This document shows, piece by piece, positions 1-11,975 of a stretch of 64,000 nt of DNA. The translations under genes and the position numbers were made by a program. Origin of the DNA: Seriola aureovittata (taxonomy: Eukaryota; Chordata; Actinopteri; Carangiformes; Carangidae). The notes under the pieces were generated by a model, which was given only the letters and a program-made list of their open reading frames with translations, was not told where the DNA came from and ran no database searches. The stretch lies in assembly GCF_021018895.1 (NCBI RefSeq), contig NC_079376.1:23522001-23586000 (forward strand), written 5' to 3'. The first letter of the stretch is position 1; the number at the start of each line of letters is the position of its first letter.

Positions 1-283
1 GACAGCAGGTAGACAGTTAGTCACCTGAGGAACACAAAAGGAGCCATGAATGTTAAAGAGCTTAAAGAGGCTCAGAGGATCAAACACTAACAGTGTCATG
101 ACACTCGAGTATCAGCAGGAACAAAACACACAGGGACATCTGACAAATCCAATCCAACATCATCTGGCAACGCACTGCACTGTCCAATCAAAGACATGCA
201 CAGGAACTTCCTGGTAGATGATGATGATTGTACTGTTACCTGTTTTCATCAGGACAGAGAATAAATGATCCAGAGCTGTGAAA
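1..283. other. Unassigned non-coding DNA
   Basis: No reading frame, RNA gene or recognisable mobile element is seen here. It leads into an AT-rich tandem repeat. Confidence 0.5.
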
Positions 284-458
284 ACCGCATAGTATTATAA
301 ACTCTAGTATTATAAATCATAGTATTATAAGCCATTGTATAATAAACCATAGAATCATAAACTATAGTATCATAAACCTATTATAAACCAAAGTATTATA
401 AGCCATAGTATTTTAAACTTTAGTATCATAAACTCTATAGTATCATAATAATAAAAGT
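284..458. repeat. AT-rich degenerate tandem repeat
   Basis: About eleven imperfect copies of a 14-16 bp unit of the form atagtattataaacc follow one another. Copies differ by small indels and substitutions, so this is an old minisatellite. It has no coding potential. Confidence 0.8.
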
Positions 459-2054
459 ATACAGAAACAAAGCTTTAAAACAAGCTGTCAGGACTTCAAT
501 AACTTTGTGATGTCACAACTACACAGTCATCACCCTCAGCCACGCCCCCAGCATGGCACACCCAGACTCACCTTTTTTGTTACCTGTGGTTGGCCTGGTC
601 ACGCATCACTGAGAAAATCAGCCAATCAGAAGAGAGGCTCAGAGACCTGGTGGAGCTCCAGAGAGAGGAGATCTGTATCTTCTTTGTGCTGTCAAAACTT
701 AAGAGGTGTAAAATATGGGATCTGAGGTTTACCCAGCTCTCATCCTGAGTTAGGATATTCTCTGAGGGTAAATATGGACCAATATTGTAAATTTTAAACA
801 CACAACCTCACTAAGTAATGTAAGAATACACTGTTATATATAGCTAAAAATAAAAGATCTTTGGTTAATCAGTACAAAATAAATTTTATATTTGTGGTGC
901 CTTTCTACCCAGATATTAAACTTGTTGTTAAACTTCATGAACTTTGTATTGGGACAGGAATTGCGTATTTAGTTCAAATAAATTAAATGGTTCACATGAC
1001 CATAAACAGTAATGCTCCATCCTCAGAACAGGAAGTCTGAGAAGACACTGATAAACACTGTCATCCTTTTGATGGGTGGTGACTGATCAGGTGGAGATTG
1101 ATCATTGAACACTCACATGAGTTGTTTTTAATGACAATCACATTGTTATATTGTTATGCCAATGACTAAGCAATGGACAAGTAGCTAACTGTAACTGTCT
1201 CTACAGACCTGACCTCTCTAACAGCCTTAAAAAGCCTCTAAGTTCTGTTTTAATGGTGTCTGGTGTGTTTGTGGAGTATTATGTGTATTCTGGCTTTGCT
1301 CACTTCTCACCTCTCTGGTCTTGTATCTTTCAACATATACTGTATCTGAGGGCTAAAGGTTCACCATGTCAAGTAAACCATATTTAAAAAGGGGACTGTT
1401 ACAGTCATATCATGAGAGGGAATTCAAACTCTTCAAGGGAGCAAATTATCTTCCCACACATGATTGCTAGTAGATGCATGACATTCTTGTTCCAAATGCT
1501 CTTTAGTGGAGAACCGCTGCCAGAACTGAGACTGAGTAACACATGTTTCTATTTGAATCATTGGTAATGGAGGATTCTGTTTCAGCTTCAGAGGACATGT
1601 AGAGCACTGAGGTAGGCTCTCAAACCAGCCTTCACATTTCACTGTTCAACATCTGACAATGAGTCATCTTCGGTTGTTTGAGGTTCATTTATCCCAGTCA
1701 TCTCAGTAAGTCAGTGAGGGTTTGTTCCTGACCTTGTGACTGAAGTTCAACGTTTTTCATAAATCACAGTCTGAAGCAGCAAATGAAGATATTGTCTTAT
1801 TAATCACAGGATGGAAGTGTGAGGGTGTCAGGTGGTTGTGTATGGGTGGAGATGATTACTCCGGCCATACACAACTAACAACTGCCATACGGACTAAAAC
1901 TGTACATACACCTGGTTCTTCTTTATAAAGCTCAGTCATCGTGGAACTGGACATGTGCACACGCCTCAGTACCCCCCCCCCCCCACAGTCATCCAGACTG
2001 AGAACAATGCAGAGAAGTTTTACTGATTATGTCTCATCACTGAGGTTCTCCAGC
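459..2054. other. Unassigned non-coding DNA
   Basis: Only short ORFs (up to about 73 codons) on both strands, with no family resemblance or splice framework. A run of 13 C lies at 1972-1984. Nothing else is supported. Confidence 0.5.
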
Positions 2055-2670
2055 TGATGTCCCACCCTCCGTTCATTAGTGAGATACTTGATAAGACAGC
2101 TTCAGTGCAGATAAACGCCTTTCTTAAAGAAAACAACATCCTGGAATAGTTTCAGTCAGGATTGTAGTGAACTGCATATTTAAGACACACCTGATTTTAA
2201 ACCCCCCCCCACACACACACACACACAGATGAGCAGAGTATTCATCACTAGCCTCTTTACCCTGGCAGTGAGTAAAGAAATCCTCCGTCTGAACGAACCA
2301 CAGCAGCTCTTAGACCTCAGTGCAATGTCTCATACGATTGATCATAATATCCTAATCAATCGTGTTGAAAATTTGATCAGTCTTTCTGACTGTGTGTTAA
2401 ACTGGGACAGTTCTACATCTGAGGTCATGTGTCAGAAACATGACATCTGATGCCTTGCTGCATTATTATTCTCACTGTACATGCTGCCACTTGGGGACAT
2501 CATCAGAGAGCACAATGTATGTCTCCATAGTTACGCTGATGACACACAACTGTACATCCATGAACTCCATTACTACCTGTCTTTTAAAAATAAATAAATG
2601 GATGAACAATAATTTCTATAAATTAAATGAAGACAGACCTGAACTGATGGTGGCAGATGTTCATAATGCC
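2055..2670 (+). mobile_element. LINE reverse transcriptase remnant (L2/Rex-like)
   Basis: This is a decayed fragment of a non-LTR retrotransposon ORF2. Conceptual translation in shifting frames gives, in order, PFISEILDKTASVQINAFLK (about 2069-2128), a FQSG block near 2150, a block reading DLSAM..IDHNILINRVENLI (about 2311-2378), [14 protein letters not shown] (about 2476-2517) and [11 protein letters not shown] with the catalytic YADD at 2532-2543, then KLNEDRPELMV near 2650. These are the usual RT blocks of fish L2/Rex-type LINEs. Several frameshifts and stops separate the blocks, and a cytosine run plus (CA)n has expanded inside it at 2203-2229. The copy is 5'- and 3'-truncated and dead. 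The exact clade is uncertain. Confidence 0.8.
2203..2229. repeat. Poly-C plus (CA)n microsatellite
   Basis: Nine C residues run directly into about nine CA dinucleotides. The tract interrupts the LINE RT remnant. Confidence 0.9.
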
Positions 2671-4369
2671 ACCTGGTATGTGGCACATATTAAACAGTGC
2701 AACAACGTGTGCTATCTGCCACACCAGTTTTTAATGGCACAAAACACAAGGCATTGAGGGAACCACTGGCTGTTCCGTACAGGTGTGAATAGCTGGATGG
2801 CTGCCATGTGACTATATTTTCCCAGGTGCATATAGACAATCCCCAATATTAACTGTACTCCATAACCACTCCCACACCACCCTGAGACCTGCATGAACTC
2901 AATGTGACAGTTCAACCCTATTAAAGACCATAGATAAACAGAAACATCTGTGGTGATGCAAAGGAAAACAATAATGTTTTTCTCACATCAAGTCTAGCTA
3001 CATTTCAGGTTCATGCGATGGTTACCACAGATACCACACATGTGTACATTCTTACATTCTGATTGTGTCAGAATTGTAAGTCAGGCTGATTTCACCAGGT
3101 TTCTCTCACAACATAAATAATACTGAGTGCGGTGTTTGTATAAAGAATCCAATGTTTTCAAGTGGATTTGAATTTGCCTCACTTGTGTAACATATGAACT
3201 GCAGCCTCACAACAGGTGATCTGTTTTAGGGTCCTCATTGAACACAGTCATGTTGGACTCTTGCCTTGCAGTAGTTTGATCAGTTGGACAGAATATCATG
3301 TTGTTCCTTGTAAAAAACTGTATTTCAGCCAAACCTCAGTCTCAGCAGCAGAGAAACAAGGGCAGACTGTACAGATGTCCACAAACACTGCTGATAAGAT
3401 TTCTGGAGTACGGCAGCAGAGCTGCAGTTTTGGGAACTAATAAGGAGAGGTGCTTTTCAAAAGGCTATGTTTAGCTTGATTGTTGGCCATCTGTGCCTAA
3501 GCTGAAAAATATTTAAAGGAGCCCTTTGTGCCAGTGAGAGAAATAATTGATTTCTTATGAACACAGCCACTTGTCCAGAGAGCTCCTGCTAAATGAAACA
3601 TCATAATGTAGGAATGTCCAACATGGAACCAAAGCTTTCGATTAATTATAGAAAAATTTGTCAGGAAAAATGATCACAGATTAATGATGCCTCTTGATAC
3701 CATACAGGATGTGGACAATTGTGTGTGGGACACCATCTACCTGTGTCCAGGTGTGTTGCCAAAGACAGATGAAGCAACAGAGTCTGAGGGATGAAGCTGG
3801 AAGTGACTGAAAAATCAATGAACCTCTGCAACTCTTCTTGTATCTATAACACCCAAACTTGTGAATTCATCTAAGACATCACAGCTGGTCTTCAGGAACA
3901 TCTTGTCTACCAGTTGTGATACATGCATTAGTTCACTCTTCATCCAATTTATCATATACTCTGAGAATCACCCAGATTTGTTTATTAAATCTAACAGGGG
4001 CAAAATAAGTTTTAGGATTCTTTTGATTTAAGAAAGGATGAGATTTGTTCCCCATCTGTTTATAGAAAGCTTCATCTTCCTGTAATGCTGGGTCAAAACA
4101 CCATTTCATCTTTCCACTGTTGTGTCTTCTGCTATTCATTATTCATTCATTCATTGACCAGTCTTCCTAGCAGGATTTACATCATCAACAGCACAACCCA
4201 CAGCGTGATAGCAGTAACAGGGATGCATAAAGAAACTTCAACTAGAGCCAATACATCACCCTCCGGAACATGGTAATACACAGCACGACCTCTAAACTGA
4301 AGATCACATCGTGGAAGAGATTTGGAGAGATGACTTAAAGGAGAATCATTCTGAATCAGAACAGGAGAG
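2671..4369. other. Unassigned non-coding DNA
   Basis: Short ORFs only, the longest about 74 codons, none with a recognisable domain. No repeat structure was noticed. Confidence 0.45.
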
Positions 4370-5480
4370 GGGCCACAGAGATCCTCCAGATAGAGAAGCG
4401 ATGCTTTTTTACAGAATTCATGGAGAAAAGGCCCAGGAAAAGGAGGGCTTGAAGAACGTGTCGAACTAGATTAAGGTAAGATTCACACACCTGAGATGAA
4501 CTGAAAGGATGCTGGGAAAAAGCAACGGTGAGCTCCTTCCAGGACCTCTTCAATGGCCGGGGTCTGCTGGAGGAGAAGAGGACCACCAATACACTGCAAA
4601 CCACCAAGCAGGAGCTGGAGGAATACACCAAAGACCAGTTTAATAACACCCAAAAGGAGAGCCCCCTCCAGTCCCTCACCCATCTGAGCCCTCTTTGCAG
4701 TTTGACACCCCTCCACTCAAATGGTCTGAAGTCAAACAGGTAGTGGTAGTAGACTAGTGAACACTGCATCAGCACCCGGATCAAAAGATGTACTCTGTGG
4801 GGTATACAAGACCTGCTCAAGAATACCGAGGCTTCTGGAAGCTAATAAGCACTGCCGGGAAAGATGAGGCCAATTCAGAGGCATCACCCTGCTAAATGTG
4901 GAAGGGAAAATGTTCTTCTCAGTGGTGGCAAAGCAGATGACCAGCTATCTCCTTCTACATTAACACCAGTTGTCAGAAGGTAAGAGTTCCAGGGTTTCTT
5001 GGCTGTGTGGAACACTCAGCCATGATCTGGGAACAATTCAGACAGCCAAGCACAACAATTAAGATCTCCAGATGATTTGGTTGGATCTTGCAAATGCCTA
5101 CATTTCTGCTCTCCACCAGCTCATCACTTTCACTATCAACTACTTCCATTTACCACCATGCATCCAGAGCCTAGTAGCCAACCATTGCAATAATGTCCAT
5201 GTCTGCTTCACAACCCAGGAGATCTCAACTGTATGGCACCAGCAGGAGAAAGGAATGATTGATCAATCTCTCATCCTGCTCAAAGCAGCATTTGAGCCTA
5301 TCCTAATTGGTGGAAGAGAGATGGGCCAAGGACTCAGATCCCAGTCAGGTAAATGACTACAATGATGATGTCACAACTTTCATTCAGACAGTAGCATGCA
5401 CTTCCTGACTCCTGAAAAGGCTTGCAGAGCTGCTAACATGGGTCCAAGTGGAAATAAAACCAACCAAGCCAGACAGGAAG
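4370..5480 (+). mobile_element. Degenerate non-LTR retrotransposon RT region
   Basis: Collinear pieces of a fish non-LTR polyprotein are recognisable in changing frames. They are GLLEEKR followed by LQTTKQELEEYTKDQFN (about 4561-4650), PLKWSEVKQVV (about 4710-4743), FRGITLLNVEGKMFFSVVAK (about 4875-4935), then MIWLDLANAYISALHQLI (5072 onward) leading to FEPILIGGREMGQG. The catalytic YxDD block survives as YNDD at 5358-5369, followed by VTTFIQTVACTS and a stop, then LLKRLAELL. Aligned to my memory of intact fish copies, the YMDD methionine is replaced and there are many frameshifts. I cannot name the clade. The copy is dead. Confidence 0.75.
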
Positions 5481-7559
5481 ACGTCATCACAGGATCCAGT
5501 TGAAAATCATTTCCTTTTTAAATCTCTTCTGCTCTGTCTTCATCAGAATGGAGATACAGGAGGTTTTTCTTGTCTGAGTTTGAACTTGGACTTGCCAGAC
5601 CAATGTGTTGCACTGCTGACCTAAACCTACACAGATAGAAGGCGTCAGTATCCTAGAGACTGATGAACCAATTATAACTCTTAATAACACTTCTGTGACA
5701 TTGTCCAATCAAACTGTGCTGCATGTCTCTGAGCACACTAATATGTCTTTGTTTCCTCTCCTCCTGAGATATGACCAGTGCTCTGTAGAAATAACTGGTG
5801 TATGCCTTAAACTCATAGAAGCCAACACATCCAAACAGCTTTGTGAACATATATGGTTTAATGGAACACCTCTGGTACAGACGTGGCCTCTCTCATATGA
5901 CTGCTAAAGATTGTAGATTAAAAAAACACTTGGTCCTGTGGGTAGGTTTTAGCTTCAGAGTAACATTTCCCAGTATGCACTGAACAAAGGAGCTGGAAAT
6001 ATAAACCATGTGCGTCCACAGCAGTCCCAGCAGCTGAAGTGTTTTCTGTTGTAGTTATGTGCCCCATACTCCTGGTGATTAGGCTGTATCGTCATTATAA
6101 TACACTCCCCGCAGCAGCTGACTGGCCACAGTGTGAAACCTCCTGTTTTATCTGCAGTCTCTGTGCTGGTGTGGGAGCGTACAGTAAATGTGGGTAACAA
6201 ACTGTGCCAAAACAAACACAGCTAAATATCTTTACCATGCTGAACTGATTAAGTCCCAAACCTGGTCCTGGGATTGACTGACAGGGAATAAGCTGTGTGC
6301 ACAGCTGATGTCATCAGTTATACATGCACTGCCTGCTGTGGGCTCTGAAGACTGTGTGACTGCACTGAGTTCTGATTGTTCACCACATCGTCTGCTGTTC
6401 AGACATATTTGTTGTTTGTTCATGGACACTGGGCCTCATGCAGCATTAATATATATGAACAGATTAAATCTCAACAGACATGTACAAGGGACGTAAGAGA
6501 ATTTGTGCCATTCAACAACAATTCAATTATCTTGAAGGACGAGTGGTCCAGACCTGTTATACAAGTGATAAACAGATAGATTTATGATTTTTATTGGCAG
6601 ACTTCTGCACGTCAGTAGTCGCTCTCACTCAGCTGCTGCAGGATCTTTCTTTCCCAACAGTTTAGCATCACCCCCTGTAAGCTATTATTTTCTCATCTAA
6701 TGTCTCCATGTCAGTCACGTTCCCTTTACCTCCTCTTGAATTAGTCATGGAGCTCTTTGCTTTACAGAGACATTTATAGCTTCGTCAGCCACACCTCCCC
6801 CTCCCCTCACTTCACGTTCTCAGTCAGTAAGGTGTTATGAAGCCCAGTGAGATCATCCACTAAACACACAACAAGGAACACAACTGAATAAAGTTACCCT
6901 GTGTACATGAGAGCCAACAACAACAACAAAAAAAACCTAACCACAACCATTAGCCAATGCTAGCATTGCTGTGATATGCTCCACAGCGATGCTGTTAGTC
7001 ACAGTTAGCCAGCTAGTGATAGCAACATTTGCTGATTTGCTGGACACATTCACAATATGAGTAACAGTAAGTTAGCTAATGTTAGCATGTCTACTGTAGC
7101 CGTCACTAATGAAAACAGGCATATAACATTATGAACCATCAAGTTACTGGCACATAGACGAGAAGAAAAACCAGTTCTGAGTCCAGTTGGACCGTTTAGC
7201 AGCTCACAGGGGTTTCCTTTCAATAAAACCAGACCAGTAATGACTCCACAGTCAGACTGGGAAAGAAATTCAGTCTTGGACTGATTCACTGGGACCAGCC
7301 TCACAAATGACAATGATGGAGCTGCAAGACTTTATGGATGTTTTGACAGTCCACCGGCTAACCGAGATTCAATTTGGCTAAAACTCTGTCTTGCTAAATA
7401 TAATAATAATTCTCTTGTTATGATTTGATCCTGGCTGATACCCTGTCTGCCTGTGCTTCAACTTCATCGCTTCTGTCTTCCTGGTTTGTTAGACCAAACT
7501 TCTGCCTGTTTCATTCCTCTGAGTTATATGCTAAAATAAAAAAAATGTTTACCTCATCA
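5481..7559. other. Unassigned non-coding DNA
   Basis: No gene or clear repeat. The stretch at about 6950-7090 is rich in the gttagc/gctaac words common in fish intergenic repeats, but I could not align it confidently to another part of the window. Confidence 0.4.
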
Positions 7560-7685
7560 GTCTACACTCAACACTCCATAATGACAAGGTGAAAACAGGA
7601 TTTTAGAATTTTTTTTGAATGGTATTAAAAAGTAGAAAACAAAAATATGACATCGACATAAGTATTCAGACACTTTACTATGACT
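7560..7685. mobile_element. Tc1/mariner-like remnant
   Basis: The sequence beginning ctacactcaacactccataa and running through gaaaacaggattttagaatt to cataagtattcagacacttt closely resembles the subterminal DNA next to the inverted repeats of fish Tc1-like elements, as I recall it. Neither the terminal repeat nor the transposase ORF is present, so this is a short fossil. Confidence 0.6.
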
Positions 7686-8891
7686 CCAGTACCTGTGCAG
7701 TTGCTGATAGTTGATGTTTTTTTCTGTGTCAAGCCATCAAAGATTTATTGGTTTAATAACCACTAGCGCTAAAGTCAGGTGTTGGGTGTTGGTGACAATA
7801 AGAAGGAATGTTTTGTACGAAGGAATACTTTACAACTTCCAGCTGCCAATTTTCAAACAATGCTTATTTGTCAAAGAGGTGCTTTCGGAAAACACCTTTC
7901 ATTCTTTTGGCAAGATCGCTCGTTGTCAGACAATATGGCTTTTGTTTGACTTTTTCTGTGTCTTCACCTCCAAGATAGAGACAGAAGATAAGACACAGCC
8001 AGGGGACAGACTCACACTAGACTATGGAGCAAGTATGTTAGAGTAGCAATTATGAACCACACTTATACATGAGTTTAATTCCAGCAGAGGCAGCTGTTGA
8101 CATGTTAAAATCACTCATAGTGTAAATATAAGTGCTTTAGTGTGGGTGGTAAGTCGTCACACACTGATTTGCTTAAACACTGATTCAACACGTCCATGGA
8201 TGAAGACATCTGAGCCCACTGTTCATTCTCTCTGAGACAATATGATGTGGGCATGTCAGTGATCTGTCACTGCGTGTCTGAAAAAAAAAATCTAGGAAAG
8301 TGAAAGTTATGAGGAAGTCATGAAACAGCAAATACAGTGAGCTTTAAGAAACCTGACATAGAGAGAGGATACAGACACTTCCTTCACTCTTTGTACCAGA
8401 AGCATGTTAACATCCTCTACACAGCTGTGATGTCAGAGATTCACTCACTGAACTGTGGTGCTCATAAAGTGACTTACCAATGTTTTGTATAATATTTATT
8501 TTACAGCCCACAGATAAAATAAGATTAAGATTAAGGTAAGATAAAATAAGATAAGATAAGGAACAATATTTTTTTTCTTGTTACTCTGTTACTGTCCAAA
8601 CAATATGGGGGTTAGAGATAAGGTATAATTATTATGTTACAGGTGTAGAAATATAGAGTGTAAATGGAGAATGAAATTGAATTAATTGTATTGTAGATAA
8701 TTCAGTGAGTCACTTAAGAATTAACAATTTTTTTTCTTATGTTAGTTGCTGGTAATTCTTTTTAAGTATGGATATTTTGAACTATACTTCTGCTGCTTGA
8801 GTGATATTTTAACCAAAGTATCAATATTTTAAATTAAAATAAGTTTGTGTTTTTCTGAACTTCAGATGATGGGCCAGATGAATTTTCTGAG
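7686..8891. other. Unassigned non-coding DNA
   Basis: An open frame of 111 codons at 7711-8046 (+) shows no recognisable domain, signal or splice context and is judged a chance ORF. A short (AAGAT)n-like tract lies near 8515-8562. Confidence 0.4.

Positions 8892-8934
<43 letters not shown>
8892..8934. repeat. (TG)n microsatellite
   Basis: About 21 uninterrupted TG dinucleotides. Confidence 0.95.
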
Positions 8935-8937
<3 letters not shown>

Positions 8938-9096
8938 AGATCGTATCCAGACTGGGCTCTGTGTTGTACGTGGAGAACCGAACATGTTGAGTCGTGCAGA
9001 ATAAGACAAACAGGTTCCTAACACTGTAACGCTCTGTGAGGGAACATACAGGTGTTTGTTGTTCTAAGACTTAACACTGTCAGACAGCTCCTGAAT

Positions 9097-9099
<3 letters not shown>

Positions 9100-9137
<38 letters not shown>
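9100..9137. repeat. (TG)n microsatellite
   Basis: About 18 TG/GT dinucleotides, 170 bp from the preceding tract. Confidence 0.95.
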
Positions 9138-9319
9138 AGATGAGGCTGAATGAATCAAATCTATTCACTCTGTAAATGAGTTCTGTTGGTCATGTTCATG
9201 AAGAGAAGTTTGGTAAAACCAGACTTATCAAGTGAACTCATAGTGAGGAATCTGGTTCCTTTTGTTACTTGTACTTCTACAGCTACTGAGACAGAAAATA
9301 ATTAAATCAATTAAAGACA

Positions 9320-9830
9320 AGAAAATAAGACAAACAGAGGGAAAGAAAGAGAAGAGAGAGGAAAAGAAGTTGGATCATAAAGAAAGAAAGAAAGTAAGAA
9401 AGAAAGAGAGAAAGAAATAAAGAAAGATAGAAGTAAATAATCAAGCAAAGAAAGAAAGAAAGAAAGAATGAAAGACAAAGAAAGAGAAAAAACGAAAGAA
9501 AGAACGAAAGAAAGAACAAAAGAAAGAAGAATAAAGACTAAAAAGAAACATTTCCCTCTAAAATATAACGTCAAAACCTTAAAAATGAAGACAGGAAATG
9601 ATAAAAATGAGTAAAGGAAAAAAAGACAAACAGAAGGAACAAAGGAGAAGAGAGAGGTAAAGGTGTTGGATCAGAAAGAAGAAGGAAAGTAAGAAAGAAA
9701 GAGAAAGAAATAAATAAAAAAAGATGGAAGTAAAGAATCAAGCAAAGAAAGAAAGAAAGAAAAAACAAGAGAAAGACAGAAAGAACAGTAAAGAGTAAAA
9801 AGAAACATTTCCCTCTCAAATAAAATGTAA
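9320..9830. repeat. Polypurine (GAAA)n tract, internally duplicated
   Basis: More than 500 bp is almost pure purine on the plus strand, dominated by gaaa repeats. It is arranged as two diverged copies of one roughly 250-300 bp unit. The word gacaaacag occurs at 9329 and 9625, gttggatca at about 9369 and 9665, and aaaagaaacatttccctct at 9541 and 9797. The minus-strand ORFs rich in F, L and S are artefacts of the pyrimidine strand. Confidence 0.9.
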
Positions 9831-11699
9831 AAAACCTACATACATGAAAAAACTGTACTTACAGTAGGCCTACTTGAGTAACTGTACTCACTGGTCTGGT
9901 GGTTTCCATGGAAACACTGGGCTGTTATCAGTAACGTATCTGTAACAATACAGATTTTTAATAGAAACATTAGTGTATAGACCTGACTCTGCTCTCCTCC
10001 TGTCCGGACTCTGACTGCAGACATCAGTGAGCTGAGGGGAGGACTGGATCACACAGTCTGCTCACTGCTCGATGAAACCTTCAAACACACTGTAGACGCT
10101 GTTCTCTCTACTGAATCTCAACAGGAGGAAATGGCGACTGAATGATGTCGTCCAATGTGTCCAATGTGACTTAGAAACAGTGTGAAGTGTATGTTTTCAC
10201 CTTCGACTTCAGATGAAGCTCGTATATAAAACTTAGCAGAAAAACATCAACCATTTGTTCAAGTGTCTACAGTTACCTGTGTTTATGTCTCCATGACGAA
10301 GACCTTCATTATGTCCTGTCGAGGGGTGGCCAGGACACAACATGAATACCCCGTCTTCCCCAAGTTTATTTACAAGGTGCTTTTCAATAGGAGGAGGTTT
10401 TCAGCTTCAGGGTTGAGACCAAAATAACAAACAAAACTAATCTACCTAGAAACAAAACATCAACGTAACCTGCTCAAATGTAACTAAACCAGAAGACATC
10501 AGCTAACCTTCCTAACTAACTCAAAAGGCTCTAGACACAACCAATAGTTGCATGGATGTGGACAATAGGTGTGGCTGGTTAGGACAAGAGGAAGACGTCG
10601 TTCTCTCCTCTCGCAGCTCGGCCGCGCCATCTTGGTTTATAACGCCAGACAGATCATCTGTGTAACTGTTGAAGGAGGAAGGTGAATAATATCATGCATG
10701 TTGTCCTGTAGTGCAGACCTGTTCCAGTGATGACAGGACTGTATGGTACAGGTCATGACATCAGTGGTTAGAGAGCTCCTGCAGTTCAGTGTGAACGTTG
10801 GTGAAAAACTAACGTTCTTTGGCTTTTCGTGGGAGAGTGAAGATGCCAGATATAGTTCCCTCCTATGTTTGCGAGCGTCATTACAAAGTCTCAGCATCTC
10901 AAGCAAGTGCATTCAGGTCTGCACTCAACTGTCAGACACTCCCATCAGGTGAAACTCAGGTGTTGGCAGCTCCTCAGTTTTCTACAAGTACAGTTTGAAC
11001 AACCTGCAGGATGTTTAGTTGCTAAAACTAATGCAAATGAAGCTTTATTATCTTTGCATTTGCCTTTGTTTTATAATAAAATATTTTATATATATGTTTA
11101 CATCAGCATCATGCTGCCCCCTCCCTCCTTTGAGCCAGTTGTCATACCTGCAGTTCCTTTGCATTTGCTTGTATAAACAGTAACAGTGCGTCAGCCGAGT
11201 GCAGTATTTGCCTGCGGTGGTTTGACTCCCTGACAGACAGACAGCACAAACCTCCTTTGTTTCATCTCAGGAACAGGAGTTGTATTGTGGTTAAGCTTTT
11301 TCTCTGTGATGGAATGTACTGTTGAGAGAAACACACCCAACTGTTTTTACCACAGACAGCCTATCACTGTGACGGCTGCTAATTCTCTGGGATGCTCAAA
11401 TGAAGATTTATGATTCATTTATGTCATCAAAATGTTCTCAGTGATACTGAGGACAGGCAGAAGGGAAACCACAGATTCTTCTCTCTCAGTTTTAGCTCTG
11501 TTCCTGCCTTTGTGTATCACTTTAATGAGGTGATGTTGGTCTGTCGGTCTGTTGCTCCCTCAATCAACACTGATCCGGACCTCTGCAGAACACACCTCTG
11601 CTGTGATGTTAACCCTGGCTCGTAAAAGTAACCTTCTCCAACAACCCATTTACATCAGGGACAACTCAGGGGGGGATCTGATGTTCATACAGGATGTTA
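9831..11699. other. Unassigned non-coding DNA
   Basis: Only short ORFs on both strands (up to 103 codons), no family recognised. No tandem structure beyond simple words. Confidence 0.4.
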
Positions 11700-11975
11700 C
11701 AGTACAGTGTTTGTTAACATTAAATCATATATGACATTTTATTTTGCTAATGACATGACAAGGTAACACTGGAATTAACAGGGCACGCTACAAGCTAGCT
11801 AACATTATATAGTTAAACTGTAACTTAAGGCTAAAGCAGGACATAACATTAGCGTTCATCTGTAGACACAATCTTATTCAATCTCTGAAGGTAAGAGTAA
11901 AGTGTATTAAACAAGCTAGATGGTTACAGGCTACATTTACCTACAGTGTACATGATGCTACATTGAACACACACT
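11700..11975 (+). repeat. Dispersed repeat family 2, copy 1 (+)
   Basis: The sequence starts catatatgacattttattttg and passes through acattagcgttcatctgtag to ttacctacagtgtacatgat. It aligns over about 270 bp with the reverse complement of 20190-19900, and its first 100 bp align with 45460-45550. It is non-coding and looks like a non-autonomous mobile element, but I see no inverted repeats or target duplication. Confidence 0.75.

Noticed and set aside
7711..8046. 111-codon plus-strand ORF
   Set aside because: No domain or splice framework; begins at a run following a Tc1 fossil.
9307..9819. Minus-strand ORFs rich in Phe, Leu and Ser
   Set aside because: Translation of a polypyrimidine strand; no real protein.
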